The notes: a model not told the origin generated them from the letters alone. A stretch of DNA of 8,274 nucleotides from an uncultured Clostridium sp. (GCA_900547915.1 URIN01000048.1:1-8274), one strand, 5' to 3'. Shown: positions 1 through 6,747, counted from the stretch's first letter. Program-made: numbers and translations.

Positions 1-47
1 GAGATAGGAGTCCGTCTCGTGGGCTCGGAGATGTGTATAAGAGACAG
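1..47. other. Untrimmed Nextera i7-side adapter (artificial sequence)
   Basis: This is library-preparation sequence, not genome. Positions 1-5 (GAGAT) are the end of the Illumina P7 primer, 6-13 (AGGAGTCC) are an 8-base i7 index, 14-28 are the Nextera read-2 constant segment, and 29-47 are the 19-bp Tn5 mosaic end. Read in reverse complement, the index is GGACTCCT, which I recall as Nextera N705. Genomic sequence begins at 48. An open reading frame extends leftward from mgsA into this adapter, so any protein residues encoded before position 48 are artefacts. Confidence 0.98.
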
Positions 48-440
48 GCACATGATGCAAAAAAAGAACTTCTTGTTCAGTTTTGCATTGCCTATTGCGG
101 AATAATGAGCCGCCATGACCTGTGCGCAACAGGCACTACAGGCAAACTCGTTCACGATGCAACAGGGCTTAAAATAAACAGCTTCCTTTCAGGAAGTCAG
201 GGCGGCGGTCAGCAGGTTGCAAGCCGCATTGCGTGCAACGAAATAGACTTACTTATATTCTTCAGGGATCCGCTTAGCCCAAAGCCGCACGAGCCTAACG
301 ATAACGATCTGCTCAGGCTGTGCGACGTTCACAATATTCCCTACGCAACAAATATCGCAACCGCCGAAGCTCTTATAAGGGGTGTTGAACGCGGTGATTT
401 TGAGTGGAGAGAAATCGTTAACCCTCGATACAATTCTTAA
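48..440 (+). CDS. mgsA: Methylglyoxal synthase, 5'-truncated, with two catalytic aspartates replaced
   Basis: Methylglyoxal synthase (EC 4.2.3.3) is a cytosolic hexamer that converts dihydroxyacetone phosphate to methylglyoxal and phosphate, a bypass of lower glycolysis. The 130 visible residues cover nearly the whole family fold. They begin at AHD (E. coli His19-Asp20), followed by the phosphate-binding CATGTTGKL segment, the SGSQGGGQQV loop, LIFFRDPL, the PHEPN segment and LRLCDVHNIPYATNIATAE. By comparison with B. subtilis MgsA, only about six or seven N-terminal residues were lost at the fragment edge. Two positions are odd. The residue matching E. coli catalytic Asp71 is Gly (GGT, 207-209), and that matching Asp101 is Asn (AAC, 297-299). 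His19 and His98 are kept. Activity is therefore uncertain: this may be a divergent or inactive homologue, or the Gly may be a sequence error. The family assignment is secure. Confidence 0.93.
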   Translation, partial: AHDAKKELLVQFCIAYCGIMSRHDLCATGTTGKLVHDATGLKINSFLSGSQGGGQQVASRIACNEIDLLIFFRDPLSPKPHEPNDNDLLRLCDVHNIPYATNIATAEALIRGVERGDFEWREIVNPRYNS

Positions 441-446
441 AACAAC

Positions 447-473
447 GGGCAGGTGAAAACCCGCCCTGTTTTT
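447..473 (+). terminator. Rho-independent terminator after mgsA
   Basis: An 8-bp stem (447-454 with 459-466, GGGCAGGT/ACCCGCCC, one A-C mismatch) closes on a GAAA loop and is followed by a five-T run at 469-473. Further A-T and C-G pairs flank the stem beyond a 2-nt bulge. It starts 6 nt after the mgsA stop and ends 17 nt before hisS, so it should separate the two genes at the transcript level. Confidence 0.8.
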
Positions 474-490
474 ATAATGGAGATATTTTT

Positions 491-1837
491 ATGGCACTTA
501 TTACAAAAGCTGTTAAGGGTACAAAAGATGTTTTACCCTCAGAAGTTTACAAAAACCAGTATATTGAAAGCACTGCGCTTGATGTTGCCGAAAGATTTGG
601 CTTCAAGGAGATACGCACACCCGTATTTGAACACACGGAACTGTTTCAGCGCGGTGTTGGAGACACTACCGATGTAGTTCAGAAAGAAATGTATACTTTT
701 GACGACAAAGGCGGCAGAAGTATCACTCTGCGCCCCGAGGGAACTGCGGGAGCGGCAAGAAGTTTTCTTGAAAACGGACTCTGCAACGAAACTCTGCCGC
801 AGAAGGTCTGCTATCTGACTTCCTGTTACCGCTATGAAAAGCCTCAATCCGGCAGGCTTCGTGAATTTCACCAGTTTGGCGTTGAGTGCTTCGGCGCAGA
901 ATCGCCTCTTGCGGACGCAGAGATCATTTCACTTGCAAACACATTTTTCAAAGAACTCGGCGTAAAAGACCTTTCACTTGAGATAAATTCAATCGGCTGC
1001 CCAAAATGCCGAGCCGAATATCACAAGGCACTCAGACAGTATTTTGAGAGCAGAAAAGACGACCTCTGTGACACCTGCAAGGATAGACTTGAAAGAAACC
1101 CGATGCGTATTCTGGACTGCAAGTCTCCCGTTTGCAGCGAGATAGCTAAGGATGCGCCTGTTGTTCTTGATTATCTTTGCGATGACTGTAAAGAACATTT
1201 TGAAAAAGTTAAATCTTATCTAAATACGCTCAACATTGAATTTACGGTAAATCCCAAGATAGTAAGAGGTCTTGACTACTATACCAAGACCGTGTTTGAA
1301 TTTGTTTCAAACGCAATAGGCGCTCAGGGAACAGTCTGCGGCGGCGGAAGATATGACGGGCTTATTGAGGAACTCGGAGGTCAGAGAACACCTTCCCTCG
1401 GTTTCGGACTTGGAATAGAAAGGCTTATGCTTCTTATGGAAGCTCAGGGCTGTGAATTCCCGAAGCAGAGCGTGCCCGATCTTTTCATAGTTTCTATGGG
1501 AGAAAAAGCAACGCTCAAAGCAGTTGAAATTGCAAACGATATGCGTGAAGAGGGCTTTACATGCCTTTATGATGTTAACGGCAGAGGCCTTAGAGCTCAG
1601 ATGAAATATGCCAACAAGCTTGGTGCAAAATACACTGTTGTACTCGGCGAAGACGAAGTTCAGAGCGGCATAGCAAAACTCAAGAATATGGATAGCGGCG
1701 AGGAAACAGAAATCGCACTGCCGACTTTTGTAAGCGGCTTTTACAGCATTTCGCTTGAAAAGGAACTTGATGATTTAACAATCAACGGCGAGGAATTTGA
1801 TTTCAAATCCCTTTTCGGTGTTGAAAATAAAGACTGA
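491..1837 (+). CDS. hisS: Histidyl-tRNA synthetase
   Basis: Cytosolic class II aminoacyl-tRNA synthetase (EC 6.1.1.21) that charges tRNA-His, normally a homodimer. In 448 residues the family landmarks occur in order: KGTKDVLP (9-16), the motif 2 region YRYEKPQSGRLREFHQFGVE (113-132), the histidine-specific RGLDYYTKTVFE (259-270), GGGRYDGL (284-291), motif 3 GFGLGIERL (304-312) and the anticodon-binding domain (about 328-410). The insertion domain (168-235) carries four cysteine pairs: C170/C173, C193/C196, C210/C215 and C230/C233. As I recall this is usual in clostridial HisRS; metal binding is inferred. The C-terminal tail after GEETEIAL (38 residues) is about 20 longer than in E. coli. The ATG is preceded by GGAG at 479-482 with 8 nt spacing. 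The gene leads into aspS, a common pairing in Firmicutes. I see no T-box leader. Confidence 0.98.
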   Translation: MALITKAVKGTKDVLPSEVYKNQYIESTALDVAERFGFKEIRTPVFEHTELFQRGVGDTTDVVQKEMYTFDDKGGRSITLRPEGTAGAARSFLENGLCNETLPQKVCYLTSCYRYEKPQSGRLREFHQFGVECFGAESPLADAEIISLANTFFKELGVKDLSLEINSIGCPKCRAEYHKALRQYFESRKDDLCDTCKDRLERNPMRILDCKSPVCSEIAKDAPVVLDYLCDDCKEHFEKVKSYLNTLNIEFTVNPKIVRGLDYYTKTVFEFVSNAIGAQGTVCGGGRYDGLIEELGGQRTPSLGFGLGIERLMLLMEAQGCEFPKQSVPDLFIVSMGEKATLKAVEIANDMREEGFTCLYDVNGRGLRAQMKYANKLGAKYTVVLGEDEVQSGIAKLKNMDSGEETEIALPTFVSGFYSISLEKELDDLTINGEEFDFKSLFGVENKD

Positions 1838-1855
1838 TTTTCGGAGATTTTGAAA

Positions 1856-3649
1856 ATGGAGAGTATAAAAGGACTTAAAAGGACTGATTACTGCGGCACT
1901 CTCAGAATTGAGGACTGCGCAAGAGAGGTTACCCTGTTCGGCTGGGCACAGCGTCAGAGAGACCTTGGAAATCTTATATTTATAGACCTGAGAGACAGAA
2001 CGGGAATCGTTCAGCTTTCATTTAGCGACAAAACCGACAGAGATACTTTTGCAAAGGCACAGAGCGTGCGCAGCGAGTATGTGCTTGCCGTTAAGGGCAA
2101 TGTTGTCGAAAGAGAAAGCAAAAACCCCGAACTTCCGACAGGTGATATTGAAATAGAAGTTTCCGAACTGCGTATCATAAGCAAGGCTCAGACTCCGCCT
2201 TTTGAAATTTCAAAGGCAGACGAAGTTGGTGACGAAACCACACTTAAATACAGATACCTTGCTCTGAGAAATGAAGAACTTACCAAAAACATTCTTATGC
2301 GCCACAAAATCGCAAAAATAGCGCGTGAATATTTTTACGGTAAAGATTTCATTGAGATAGAAACACCGATGATGATAAAATCAACGCCTGAGGGCGCAAG
2401 GGACTATGTTGTACCCAGCAGAATCCACAACGGCAAATTCTATGCTCTGCCCCAGAGTCCGCAGATATACAAGCAGCTGCTTATGATTGCAGGATTTGAC
2501 AGATACATTCAGCTTGCAAGATGTTTCAGAGATGAGGACCTGCGTGCAGACCGTCAGCCAGAATTCACTCAGATAGACCTTGAGATGAGTTTTGTTGACA
2601 CAGAAGACATTATGGAAACGGCGGAAGGCTTTATTGAAAAGCTTATGAAGGAAACGCTTGACATTGATATTCCCCTTCCCCTGCCGAAAATGACATTTGC
2701 TGACGCAATGAACAAATACGGCTCGGACAAACCCGACACCCGTTTTGATATGCTTATAAACGACATCAGTGACTGGGCTGTTAAGACCGATTTCGGTGTA
2801 TTTAAGAACGCTGTTGAGGACGGCGGCACAGTAAGGTGCATAGTTGCTAAAAATGCCGCAGGCGTTTACAGCAGAAAGAAGATAGATAAACTCACGGAAT
2901 ACGCAAAGGGAATAGGCGCAAAAGGTCTTGCCTATATAAGATGGGCAGACGAAGAGCCGAACTGCTCTTTTGCCAAATTCCTTAAAGACGGCGAACTTAA
3001 CGAACTTATTTCAATCCTCGGCGCAGAAAAAGGCGACTGTATATTCATCGTAAGCGGCAAAACAGCTCTTACACTTTCCGTACTTGGAGCTCTCAGACTT
3101 GCCGTTGCAAAAGAACTCGATATTATACCTGAGGGCAAATGGAACTATCTGTGGATAACAGAAATGCCGTTCTTTGAATATGACGAAGAAAGCGGCGAGT
3201 GGGTAGCAATGCACCACCCGTTCACAATGCCGATGGAAGAATGCATACCGTATCTTGATACAGACAAAGCAAAGGTACGCGCAAAGGCTTTTGACCTTGT
3301 TCTCAACGGCACTGAACTTTCATCAGGTTCGATGAGAATTACAGACTGCGAACTTCAAAACAAAATGTTTGAACTTCTCGGACTTTCAAAAGAAGAGATA
3401 GACGCTAAATTTGGTTTCCTTGTTGACGCCTACAAATACGCATCTCCCCCGCACGGCGGTATGGGAATTGGTCTTGACAGACTTGCAATGCTTATTTGCG
3501 GCGCGGATAGCCTGAGAGATGTTACGGCATTCCCCAAGGTTCAGAACGCAAGTGAACTCATGAGCGGCGCACCCACTTATATAGACAACATTCAGCTTGA
3601 CGAGCTCGGTATAAAGATTGCCAAAGCGGAGAATGAAAGCAATGAGTAA
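1856..3649 (+). CDS. aspS: Aspartyl-tRNA synthetase, bacterial type
   Basis: Cytosolic class II synthetase (EC 6.1.1.12) that charges tRNA-Asp. Its 597 residues are close to the 590 of E. coli. Seen in order: an N-terminal OB-fold anticodon-binding domain (about 1-110), the active-site strands YALPQSPQIYKQLLM (196-210), motif 2 FRDEDLRADRQPEFTQIDLE (224-243), the GAD insertion domain typical of bacterial AspRS (about 310-415), and motif 3 GGMGIGLDRLAML (534-546). In the OB fold, RQRDLGN places Leu37 where E. coli has Leu30. Non-discriminating AspRS enzymes often have His there, so this enzyme is predicted to be tRNA-Asp-specific. ATG 1856 is chosen because GGAG (1843-1846) lies 9 nt upstream; an in-frame TTG at 1850 sits only 3 nt from it. 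The gene starts 18 nt after hisS and overlaps yfbR by 8 nt, so the three are probably co-transcribed. Confidence 0.98.
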   Translation: MESIKGLKRTDYCGTLRIEDCAREVTLFGWAQRQRDLGNLIFIDLRDRTGIVQLSFSDKTDRDTFAKAQSVRSEYVLAVKGNVVERESKNPELPTGDIEIEVSELRIISKAQTPPFEISKADEVGDETTLKYRYLALRNEELTKNILMRHKIAKIAREYFYGKDFIEIETPMMIKSTPEGARDYVVPSRIHNGKFYALPQSPQIYKQLLMIAGFDRYIQLARCFRDEDLRADRQPEFTQIDLEMSFVDTEDIMETAEGFIEKLMKETLDIDIPLPLPKMTFADAMNKYGSDKPDTRFDMLINDISDWAVKTDFGVFKNAVEDGGTVRCIVAKNAAGVYSRKKIDKLTEYAKGIGAKGLAYIRWADEEPNCSFAKFLKDGELNELISILGAEKGDCIFIVSGKTALTLSVLGALRLAVAKELDIIPEGKWNYLWITEMPFFEYDEESGEWVAMHHPFTMPMEECIPYLDTDKAKVRAKAFDLVLNGTELSSGSMRITDCELQNKMFELLGLSKEEIDAKFGFLVDAYKYASPPHGGMGIGLDRLAMLICGADSLRDVTAFPKVQNASELMSGAPTYIDNIQLDELGIKIAKAENESNE

Positions 3650-4226
3650 TTTTTTTGCAATGGTAAACCGTATGCGCCTAATAAACAGATGGGCGCTTAT
3701 GCAGAACTCCGCCGAGGAAAATATTTCGGAACACAGCCAGCATGTTGCCGTTATAGCTCATGCGCTGTGCATTATAGGCAATAAAAAATTCGGCAAAAAT
3801 TACAATGCTGAAAGATGCGCACTGCTTGCACTCTACCATGATACAACGGAAGTTATTACAGGCGATATGCCCACTCCCGTAAAATACGGCAGTGATGAGA
3901 TGATAAGTGTCTACAAAGACGTTGAAAAACTTGCCGGAAACAGGCTGCTTGATATGCTGCCCGAAGAATTCAGAGACGAATATTCACCTCTTTTCAACAA
4001 AAAAGAGGAGGATAAGGAGCTTTGGAAAATGGTAAAGGCAGCTGACAAAATTGACGCACTTATCAAGTGCATAAATGAAACGCGCATGGGCAACCGCGAA
4101 TTTGAAAAAGCGCTTGAGGCGCAGGAAAAGCTGATAGACGAAATAAATATGCCTGAGGTGGAATATTTCAAGAATGAATTTTTGCCTGCATATTATCTTA
4201 CACTTGACGAGCATACAAAGCGGTGA
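3642..4226 (+). CDS. yfbR: YfbR-type HD-domain 5'-deoxynucleotidase
   Basis: Similar along nearly its whole length to E. coli YfbR, a metal-dependent HD-superfamily phosphohydrolase that removes the phosphate from deoxyribonucleoside 5'-monophosphates in nucleotide salvage. In 194 residues the family markers are all present: INRW (R16, W17, matching the substrate-selecting Arg18-Trp19 of E. coli), SEHS (H31), the HD pair in LYHDTTE (H66, D67, E70), TGDMPTPVKY (D75) and a late metal-binding Asp in KAADKIDAL (D135). The C-terminal YFKNEFLPAYYLTLDE also matches. The ATG at 3642 lies inside the last codons of aspS (8-nt overlap), and GGAG at 3628-3631 is 10 nt upstream. In-frame starts at 3618 and 3633 fit that site worse. 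Translational coupling to aspS is likely. Substrate preference is inferred from homology; the fold and catalytic residues are seen. Confidence 0.93.
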   Translation: MSNFFAMVNRMRLINRWALMQNSAEENISEHSQHVAVIAHALCIIGNKKFGKNYNAERCALLALYHDTTEVITGDMPTPVKYGSDEMISVYKDVEKLAGNRLLDMLPEEFRDEYSPLFNKKEEDKELWKMVKAADKIDALIKCINETRMGNREFEKALEAQEKLIDEINMPEVEYFKNEFLPAYYLTLDEHTKR

Positions 4227-4233
4227 TTATATA
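4204..4233 (+). promoter_or_regulatory. Possible promoter for the nitroreductase gene, overlapping the yfbR terminator
   Basis: TTGACG (4204-4209) resembles a -35 box (5 of 6), and TATATA (4228-4233) resembles a weak -10 box (4 of 6), with an 18-nt spacer. The -10 lies in the loop of the terminator hairpin, so a transcript starting near 4240 would escape that hairpin and carry the ribosome binding site at 4262-4268. The match is modest and may be chance in AT-rich DNA. Confidence 0.3.
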
Positions 4234-4244
4234 TCACCGCTTTT
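4217..4244 (+). terminator. Rho-independent terminator closing the hisS-aspS-yfbR unit
   Basis: A perfect 11-bp stem (AAAGCGGTGAT at 4217-4227 with its complement at 4233-4243) encloses a 5-nt loop and ends in a short run of four T. The yfbR stop codon (4224-4226) is inside the left arm. The short T run makes it weaker than the other terminators here. Confidence 0.7.
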
Positions 4245-4273
4245 GCATATAAAAATATTTAAGAGGTGTTTTT

Positions 4274-4795
4274 ATGAGCAATACACTTGATGCTATCAAA
4301 ACAAGAAGAAGCATAAGAAAATATAAAAGTGACCCTGTCCCTAAGGAAACACTTGATAAAATCATTGAAGCGGGGCTTTATGCTCCAAGCGGAATGGGCA
4401 GGCAGTCAACAATTATAATTTCAGTTACGAATAAGGAAGTCAGAGACAGACTTTCAAAACTCAATGCAAAGATAATGGGTAGTGACGCAGACCCATTTTA
4501 CGGAGCGCCCGCAGTGCTGATAGTTCTTGTTGACAAGAACTGCCCCACAGGTATTTATGACGGCAGTCTTGTAATGCAGAACCTTATGCTTGCGGCTCAC
4601 GAACTCGGATTGGGCAGCTGCTGGATACATCGTGCCAAAGAAGAATTTGAGTTGCCGGAGGGAAAAGAAATACTCAAATCTCTTGGTATCGAAGGCGAAT
4701 ATGAGGGTATAGGCCACTGCATAGTTGGCTACACTGATGGTGAAGAGCCCTCACCCGCCGCAAGAAAAGAAAACAGAGTTTACCACATTGACTGA
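4274..4795 (+). CDS. Small nitroreductase-family FMN oxidoreductase
   Basis: A 173-residue member of the nitroreductase (NfsB/FRase I-like) superfamily of FMN-binding NAD(P)H oxidoreductases, which usually act as homodimers in the cytosol. Visible family marks are the N-terminal FMN-contact segment TRRSIRKY (10-17), the AGLYAPSGMGRQ segment (33-44), the helix DGSLVMQNLMLAAHELGLGSCWI (96-118) and the C-terminal IVGYTDGEEP (150-159). The Q-S-T after GMGR replaces the common Q-P-W/N-W. The physiological substrate cannot be told from sequence; nitroaromatics, quinones or flavins are possible. AGAGGTG at 4262-4268 supports the ATG. The gene stands alone between two terminators, so it is probably monocistronic and functionally unrelated to its neighbours. 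Confidence 0.88.
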   Translation: MSNTLDAIKTRRSIRKYKSDPVPKETLDKIIEAGLYAPSGMGRQSTIIISVTNKEVRDRLSKLNAKIMGSDADPFYGAPAVLIVLVDKNCPTGIYDGSLVMQNLMLAAHELGLGSCWIHRAKEEFELPEGKEILKSLGIEGEYEGIGHCIVGYTDGEEPSPAARKENRVYHID

Positions 4796-4800
4796 TAAAG

Positions 4801-4831
4801 AAAAGAGGTCTGAAAATCAGGCCTCTTTTTT
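4801..4831 (+). terminator. Rho-independent terminator after the nitroreductase gene
   Basis: A 13-bp stem (4801-4813 with 4817-4829, one G-U pair) closes on a 3-nt AAA loop, with a six-T run at 4826-4831, starting 5 nt after the stop codon. The A-rich left flank gives a T-rich tail on the other strand as well, so it could also stop leftward transcripts that read past kdgA. Confidence 0.88.
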
Positions 4832-4901
4832 ATTACTATATATCAAATGAGTTAAGCGACAAATATAATCAATATAAATTTCAAAATCATTTTCTGGCAA
4901 T
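4832..4901. other. AT-rich spacer between convergent terminators
   Basis: About 70 bases of AT-rich sequence lie between the two opposing terminators. I see no reading frame, hairpin, promoter or repeat in it that I would defend. Confidence 0.6.
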
Positions 4902-4935
4902 AAAAAACGCGTGGTCAATAAAGGCCACGCGTTTT
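4902..4935 (-). terminator. Rho-independent terminator of the uxaC-kdgK-kdgA operon
   Basis: An 11-bp perfect stem (4904-4914 with 4925-4935, core ACGCGTGG), extendable by one G-U and one C-G pair, encloses a 6-nt loop. On the minus strand the hairpin is followed by a six-T run (complement of A at 4902-4907). It begins 14 nt past the kdgA stop codon. Confidence 0.88.
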
Positions 4936-4949
4936 CGCTTTTATTCTGA

Positions 4950-5606
4950 TTATTTTGCCATTTCGGCTCTTGCCTCTTTGATACGTTCAACAAAGAGTTT
5001 ACCTGTTTCTGTGATCTTGTCATAATCGCCTGTCTTTGCGCCTGCGATAAGAGAAGAACCAGCGCCGCAAGCAAATGCGCCTGCTTTGATCCAGTCCTTA
5101 ACATTATCAACATTAACTCCGCCAGATGGCATCATAACCGCATTCGGAATGGGGCCGTGCATATCCTTGATAAATGCAGGGCCTGCAATATCTCCGGGGA
5201 ATACCTTAAGAACATCAGCGCCGCATTCCATAGCAGCAACAGCCTCAGTTGGGGTATATATACCGGGCATTGAGGGGATACCGTAACGGTTGCAGCATTT
5301 AACGGTTTCAGGATCGAAATAAGGTGAAACGATATATTCAGCACCTGCAAGAATAGCGATTCTTGCGGTAGCAGCATCAAGAACGGTGCCTGCGCCGATG
5401 ATAATTTCACCGCTGCTATATTTCTCTTTCATTGCCTCTATAAGCTTATCAGCATGCGGAACTGTAAAAGTAAGTTCAATAGCCGCAACGCCGCCCTTAA
5501 TGCAAGCGTCTGTAATTTTTTCTGCCTGCTCAATAGAAGTAGCTCTTACTACCGCAACGATGCCTACTTCATGTATTTTAGCAAGTGTTTCAATTTTATT
5601 TGCCAT
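4950..5606 (-). CDS. kdgA: 2-keto-3-deoxy-6-phosphogluconate (KDPG) aldolase
   Basis: Class I aldolase (KDPG/KHG family, EC 4.1.2.14) that splits KDPG into pyruvate and glyceraldehyde-3-phosphate in the cytosol; usually a trimer. The 218 residues form the expected TIM barrel. Visible are VVRATS (R21), IELTFTVP with catalytic Glu44, IGAGTV (70-75), IVSPYFDPE (92-100), the GIYTPTEA loop (115-122), LKVFPG with the Schiff-base Lys134, and the phosphate-binding PSGGVNVDN. The ELTFTVP and KVFPG forms resemble the Thermotoga-type enzyme more than E. coli Eda. GGAGG (5616-5620) lies 9 nt before the ATG. It is the last gene of the operon, 24 nt after kdgK, and uses the kinase product. Some family members also cleave 4-hydroxy-2-oxoglutarate or KDPGal, so side activities are possible. 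Confidence 0.95.
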   Translation of the reverse strand: MANKIETLAKIHEVGIVAVVRATSIEQAEKITDACIKGGVAAIELTFTVPHADKLIEAMKEKYSSGEIIIGAGTVLDAATARIAILAGAEYIVSPYFDPETVKCCNRYGIPSMPGIYTPTEAVAAMECGADVLKVFPGDIAGPAFIKDMHGPIPNAVMMPSGGVNVDNVKDWIKAGAFACGAGSSLIAGAKTGDYDKITETGKLFVERIKEARAEMAK

Positions 5607-5630
5607 TATATTTATCCTCCGTAATATTTA

Positions 5631-6728
5631 TTATCTCTGCACTCTGGCTGTACCGCCGTTTACTTTTGCTTCTACTTCTTTGAGAGAAGCCATTGAGGTA
5701 TCGCCTGGTGTTGTCATTGCAAGAGCGCCGTGAACAACGCCGTAATTAACAGCCTTCTGAGCATCCTCATAGGTCATAAGACCATAGATAAGGCCTGAAG
5801 CGAAACTGTCGCCGCCGCCTACGCGGTCGAGTATCTCAAGTGCCGGAAATTCGATTGAATTGTAGATCTTGCCGTCAGAATAGCAAATAGCTTTCCAAGA
5901 GTTAACTGTTGCCGTAATAACTGTTCTGAGTGTTGTGGCAATTACCTTGAAGTTGGGATAAGCCTTGCAGACTTCACCGAGCATCTTAACATATCCGTCC
6001 ATGTTGAGCTCTTTAAGGTCAGCGTCATTACCCTCTACCTCAAAGCCAAGGCAAGCAGTGAAATCTTCCTCGTTGCCTATCATAACGTCAACATACTTTG
6101 CAAGTTCTTTATTAACTTCCTGAGCCTTTTTAACGCCCCCGATGTCATTCCAAAGTGACGGGCGATAGTTAAGGTCATAAGAAACCACGGTGCCGTATTT
6201 CTTAGCGGCTTTTACAGCCTCAATAACTACTGCGGCTGAGTTTTCAGAAAGAGCGGCATAAATTCCGCCTGTATGAAGCCAACGCACACCAAGGTCGCCG
6301 AAGATATGATCCCAGTCGATCTCGCCGGGTTTAAGCTGGCTGATAGCGGTATGACCTCTGTCTGAAGTGCCAACAGCGCCGCGGATACCGAAGCCTCTTT
6401 CTGTGAAGTTAATACCGTTTCTTGTTGTTCTGCCGATACCGTCATACTTTACCCATTTGATAAGAGAAGTATTTACGCCGCCCTGAAGAATAAGGTCCTC
6501 GAGCAGATAGCCTACCTCGTTTTCAGCAAAAGCGGTAACAACTGCGGTATTCATTCCAAAACAGCGTCTGAGACCGCGGGCAACGTTATACTCGCCGCCG
6601 CCCTCCCAGGCTCTGAATGAACGTGCTGTTTTTATTCTTCCCTCGCCGGGGTCAAGGCGAAGCATAATTTCGCCGAGCGAGATTTCATCAAACATACATT
6701 CTTCTTTAGGTCTTAAATTGAGATTCAT
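5631..6728 (-). CDS. kdgK: PfkB-family 2-keto-3-deoxygluconate kinase
   Basis: Ribokinase/PfkB-family sugar kinase, assigned as KDG kinase (EC 2.7.1.45), which phosphorylates 2-keto-3-deoxygluconate with ATP to give KDPG. In 365 residues: LGEIMLRLDP (18-27) at the N-terminus, the substrate-side WEGGGEYNVARGL (41-53), the central DLNYRPSLW, and the C-terminal ATP/anion-hole motif DRVGGGDSF (301-309) with the catalytic base Asp307. The GGGD form replaces the commoner GAGD and, as I recall, is frequent in KDG kinases of this group. The ATG at 6728 has GGAGG at 6735-6739 with 6 nt spacing. A second in-frame ATG at 6695 has a poorer site, so the 11-residue N-terminal extension is kept. The gene lies 19 nt after uxaC and 24 nt before kdgA. 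The PfkB family is certain; substrate is inferred from the flanking pathway genes. Confidence 0.9.
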   Translation of the reverse strand: MNLNLRPKEECMFDEISLGEIMLRLDPGEGRIKTARSFRAWEGGGEYNVARGLRRCFGMNTAVVTAFAENEVGYLLEDLILQGGVNTSLIKWVKYDGIGRTTRNGINFTERGFGIRGAVGTSDRGHTAISQLKPGEIDWDHIFGDLGVRWLHTGGIYAALSENSAAVVIEAVKAAKKYGTVVSYDLNYRPSLWNDIGGVKKAQEVNKELAKYVDVMIGNEEDFTACLGFEVEGNDADLKELNMDGYVKMLGEVCKAYPNFKVIATTLRTVITATVNSWKAICYSDGKIYNSIEFPALEILDRVGGGDSFASGLIYGLMTYEDAQKAVNYGVVHGALAMTTPGDTSMASLKEVEAKVNGGTARVQR

Positions 6729-6747
6729 AATTTACCTCCACGTAATC

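Noticed and set aside
29..47. Tn5 mosaic-end sequence at both ends of the window, in inverted orientation, as if bounding a composite transposon
   Set aside because: It is continuous with Nextera constant regions, sample indices and P5/P7 primer bases, so it comes from library preparation and not from a genomic transposon.
33..47. GTG start at 33 giving an mgsA product that begins with five extra residues
   Set aside because: The codons are adapter sequence. The true N-terminus lies upstream of the fragment and is missing.
473..478. Perfect TATAAT just before hisS, as a promoter -10
   Set aside because: It overlaps the T run of the mgsA terminator, has no -35 at the right distance, and would start transcription after the hisS ribosome binding site.
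1850..1855. TTG start for aspS six bases before the ATG
   Set aside because: The Shine-Dalgarno GGAG ends only 3 nt before it, whereas the ATG at 1856 has a normal 9-nt spacing.
3618..3641. Earlier in-frame starts (TTG 3618, ATG 3633) for yfbR
   Set aside because: Neither fits the GGAG at 3628-3631, and the ATG at 3642 gives an N-terminus matching E. coli YfbR.
4817..5113. Open frames overlapping known genes on the other strand or in other frames, such as the one covering the kdgA terminator and the antisense frames within aspS and uxaC
   Set aside because: They lie over well-supported genes, lack convincing ribosome binding sites and resemble no family I recognise. They are shadows of the codon usage of the real genes.
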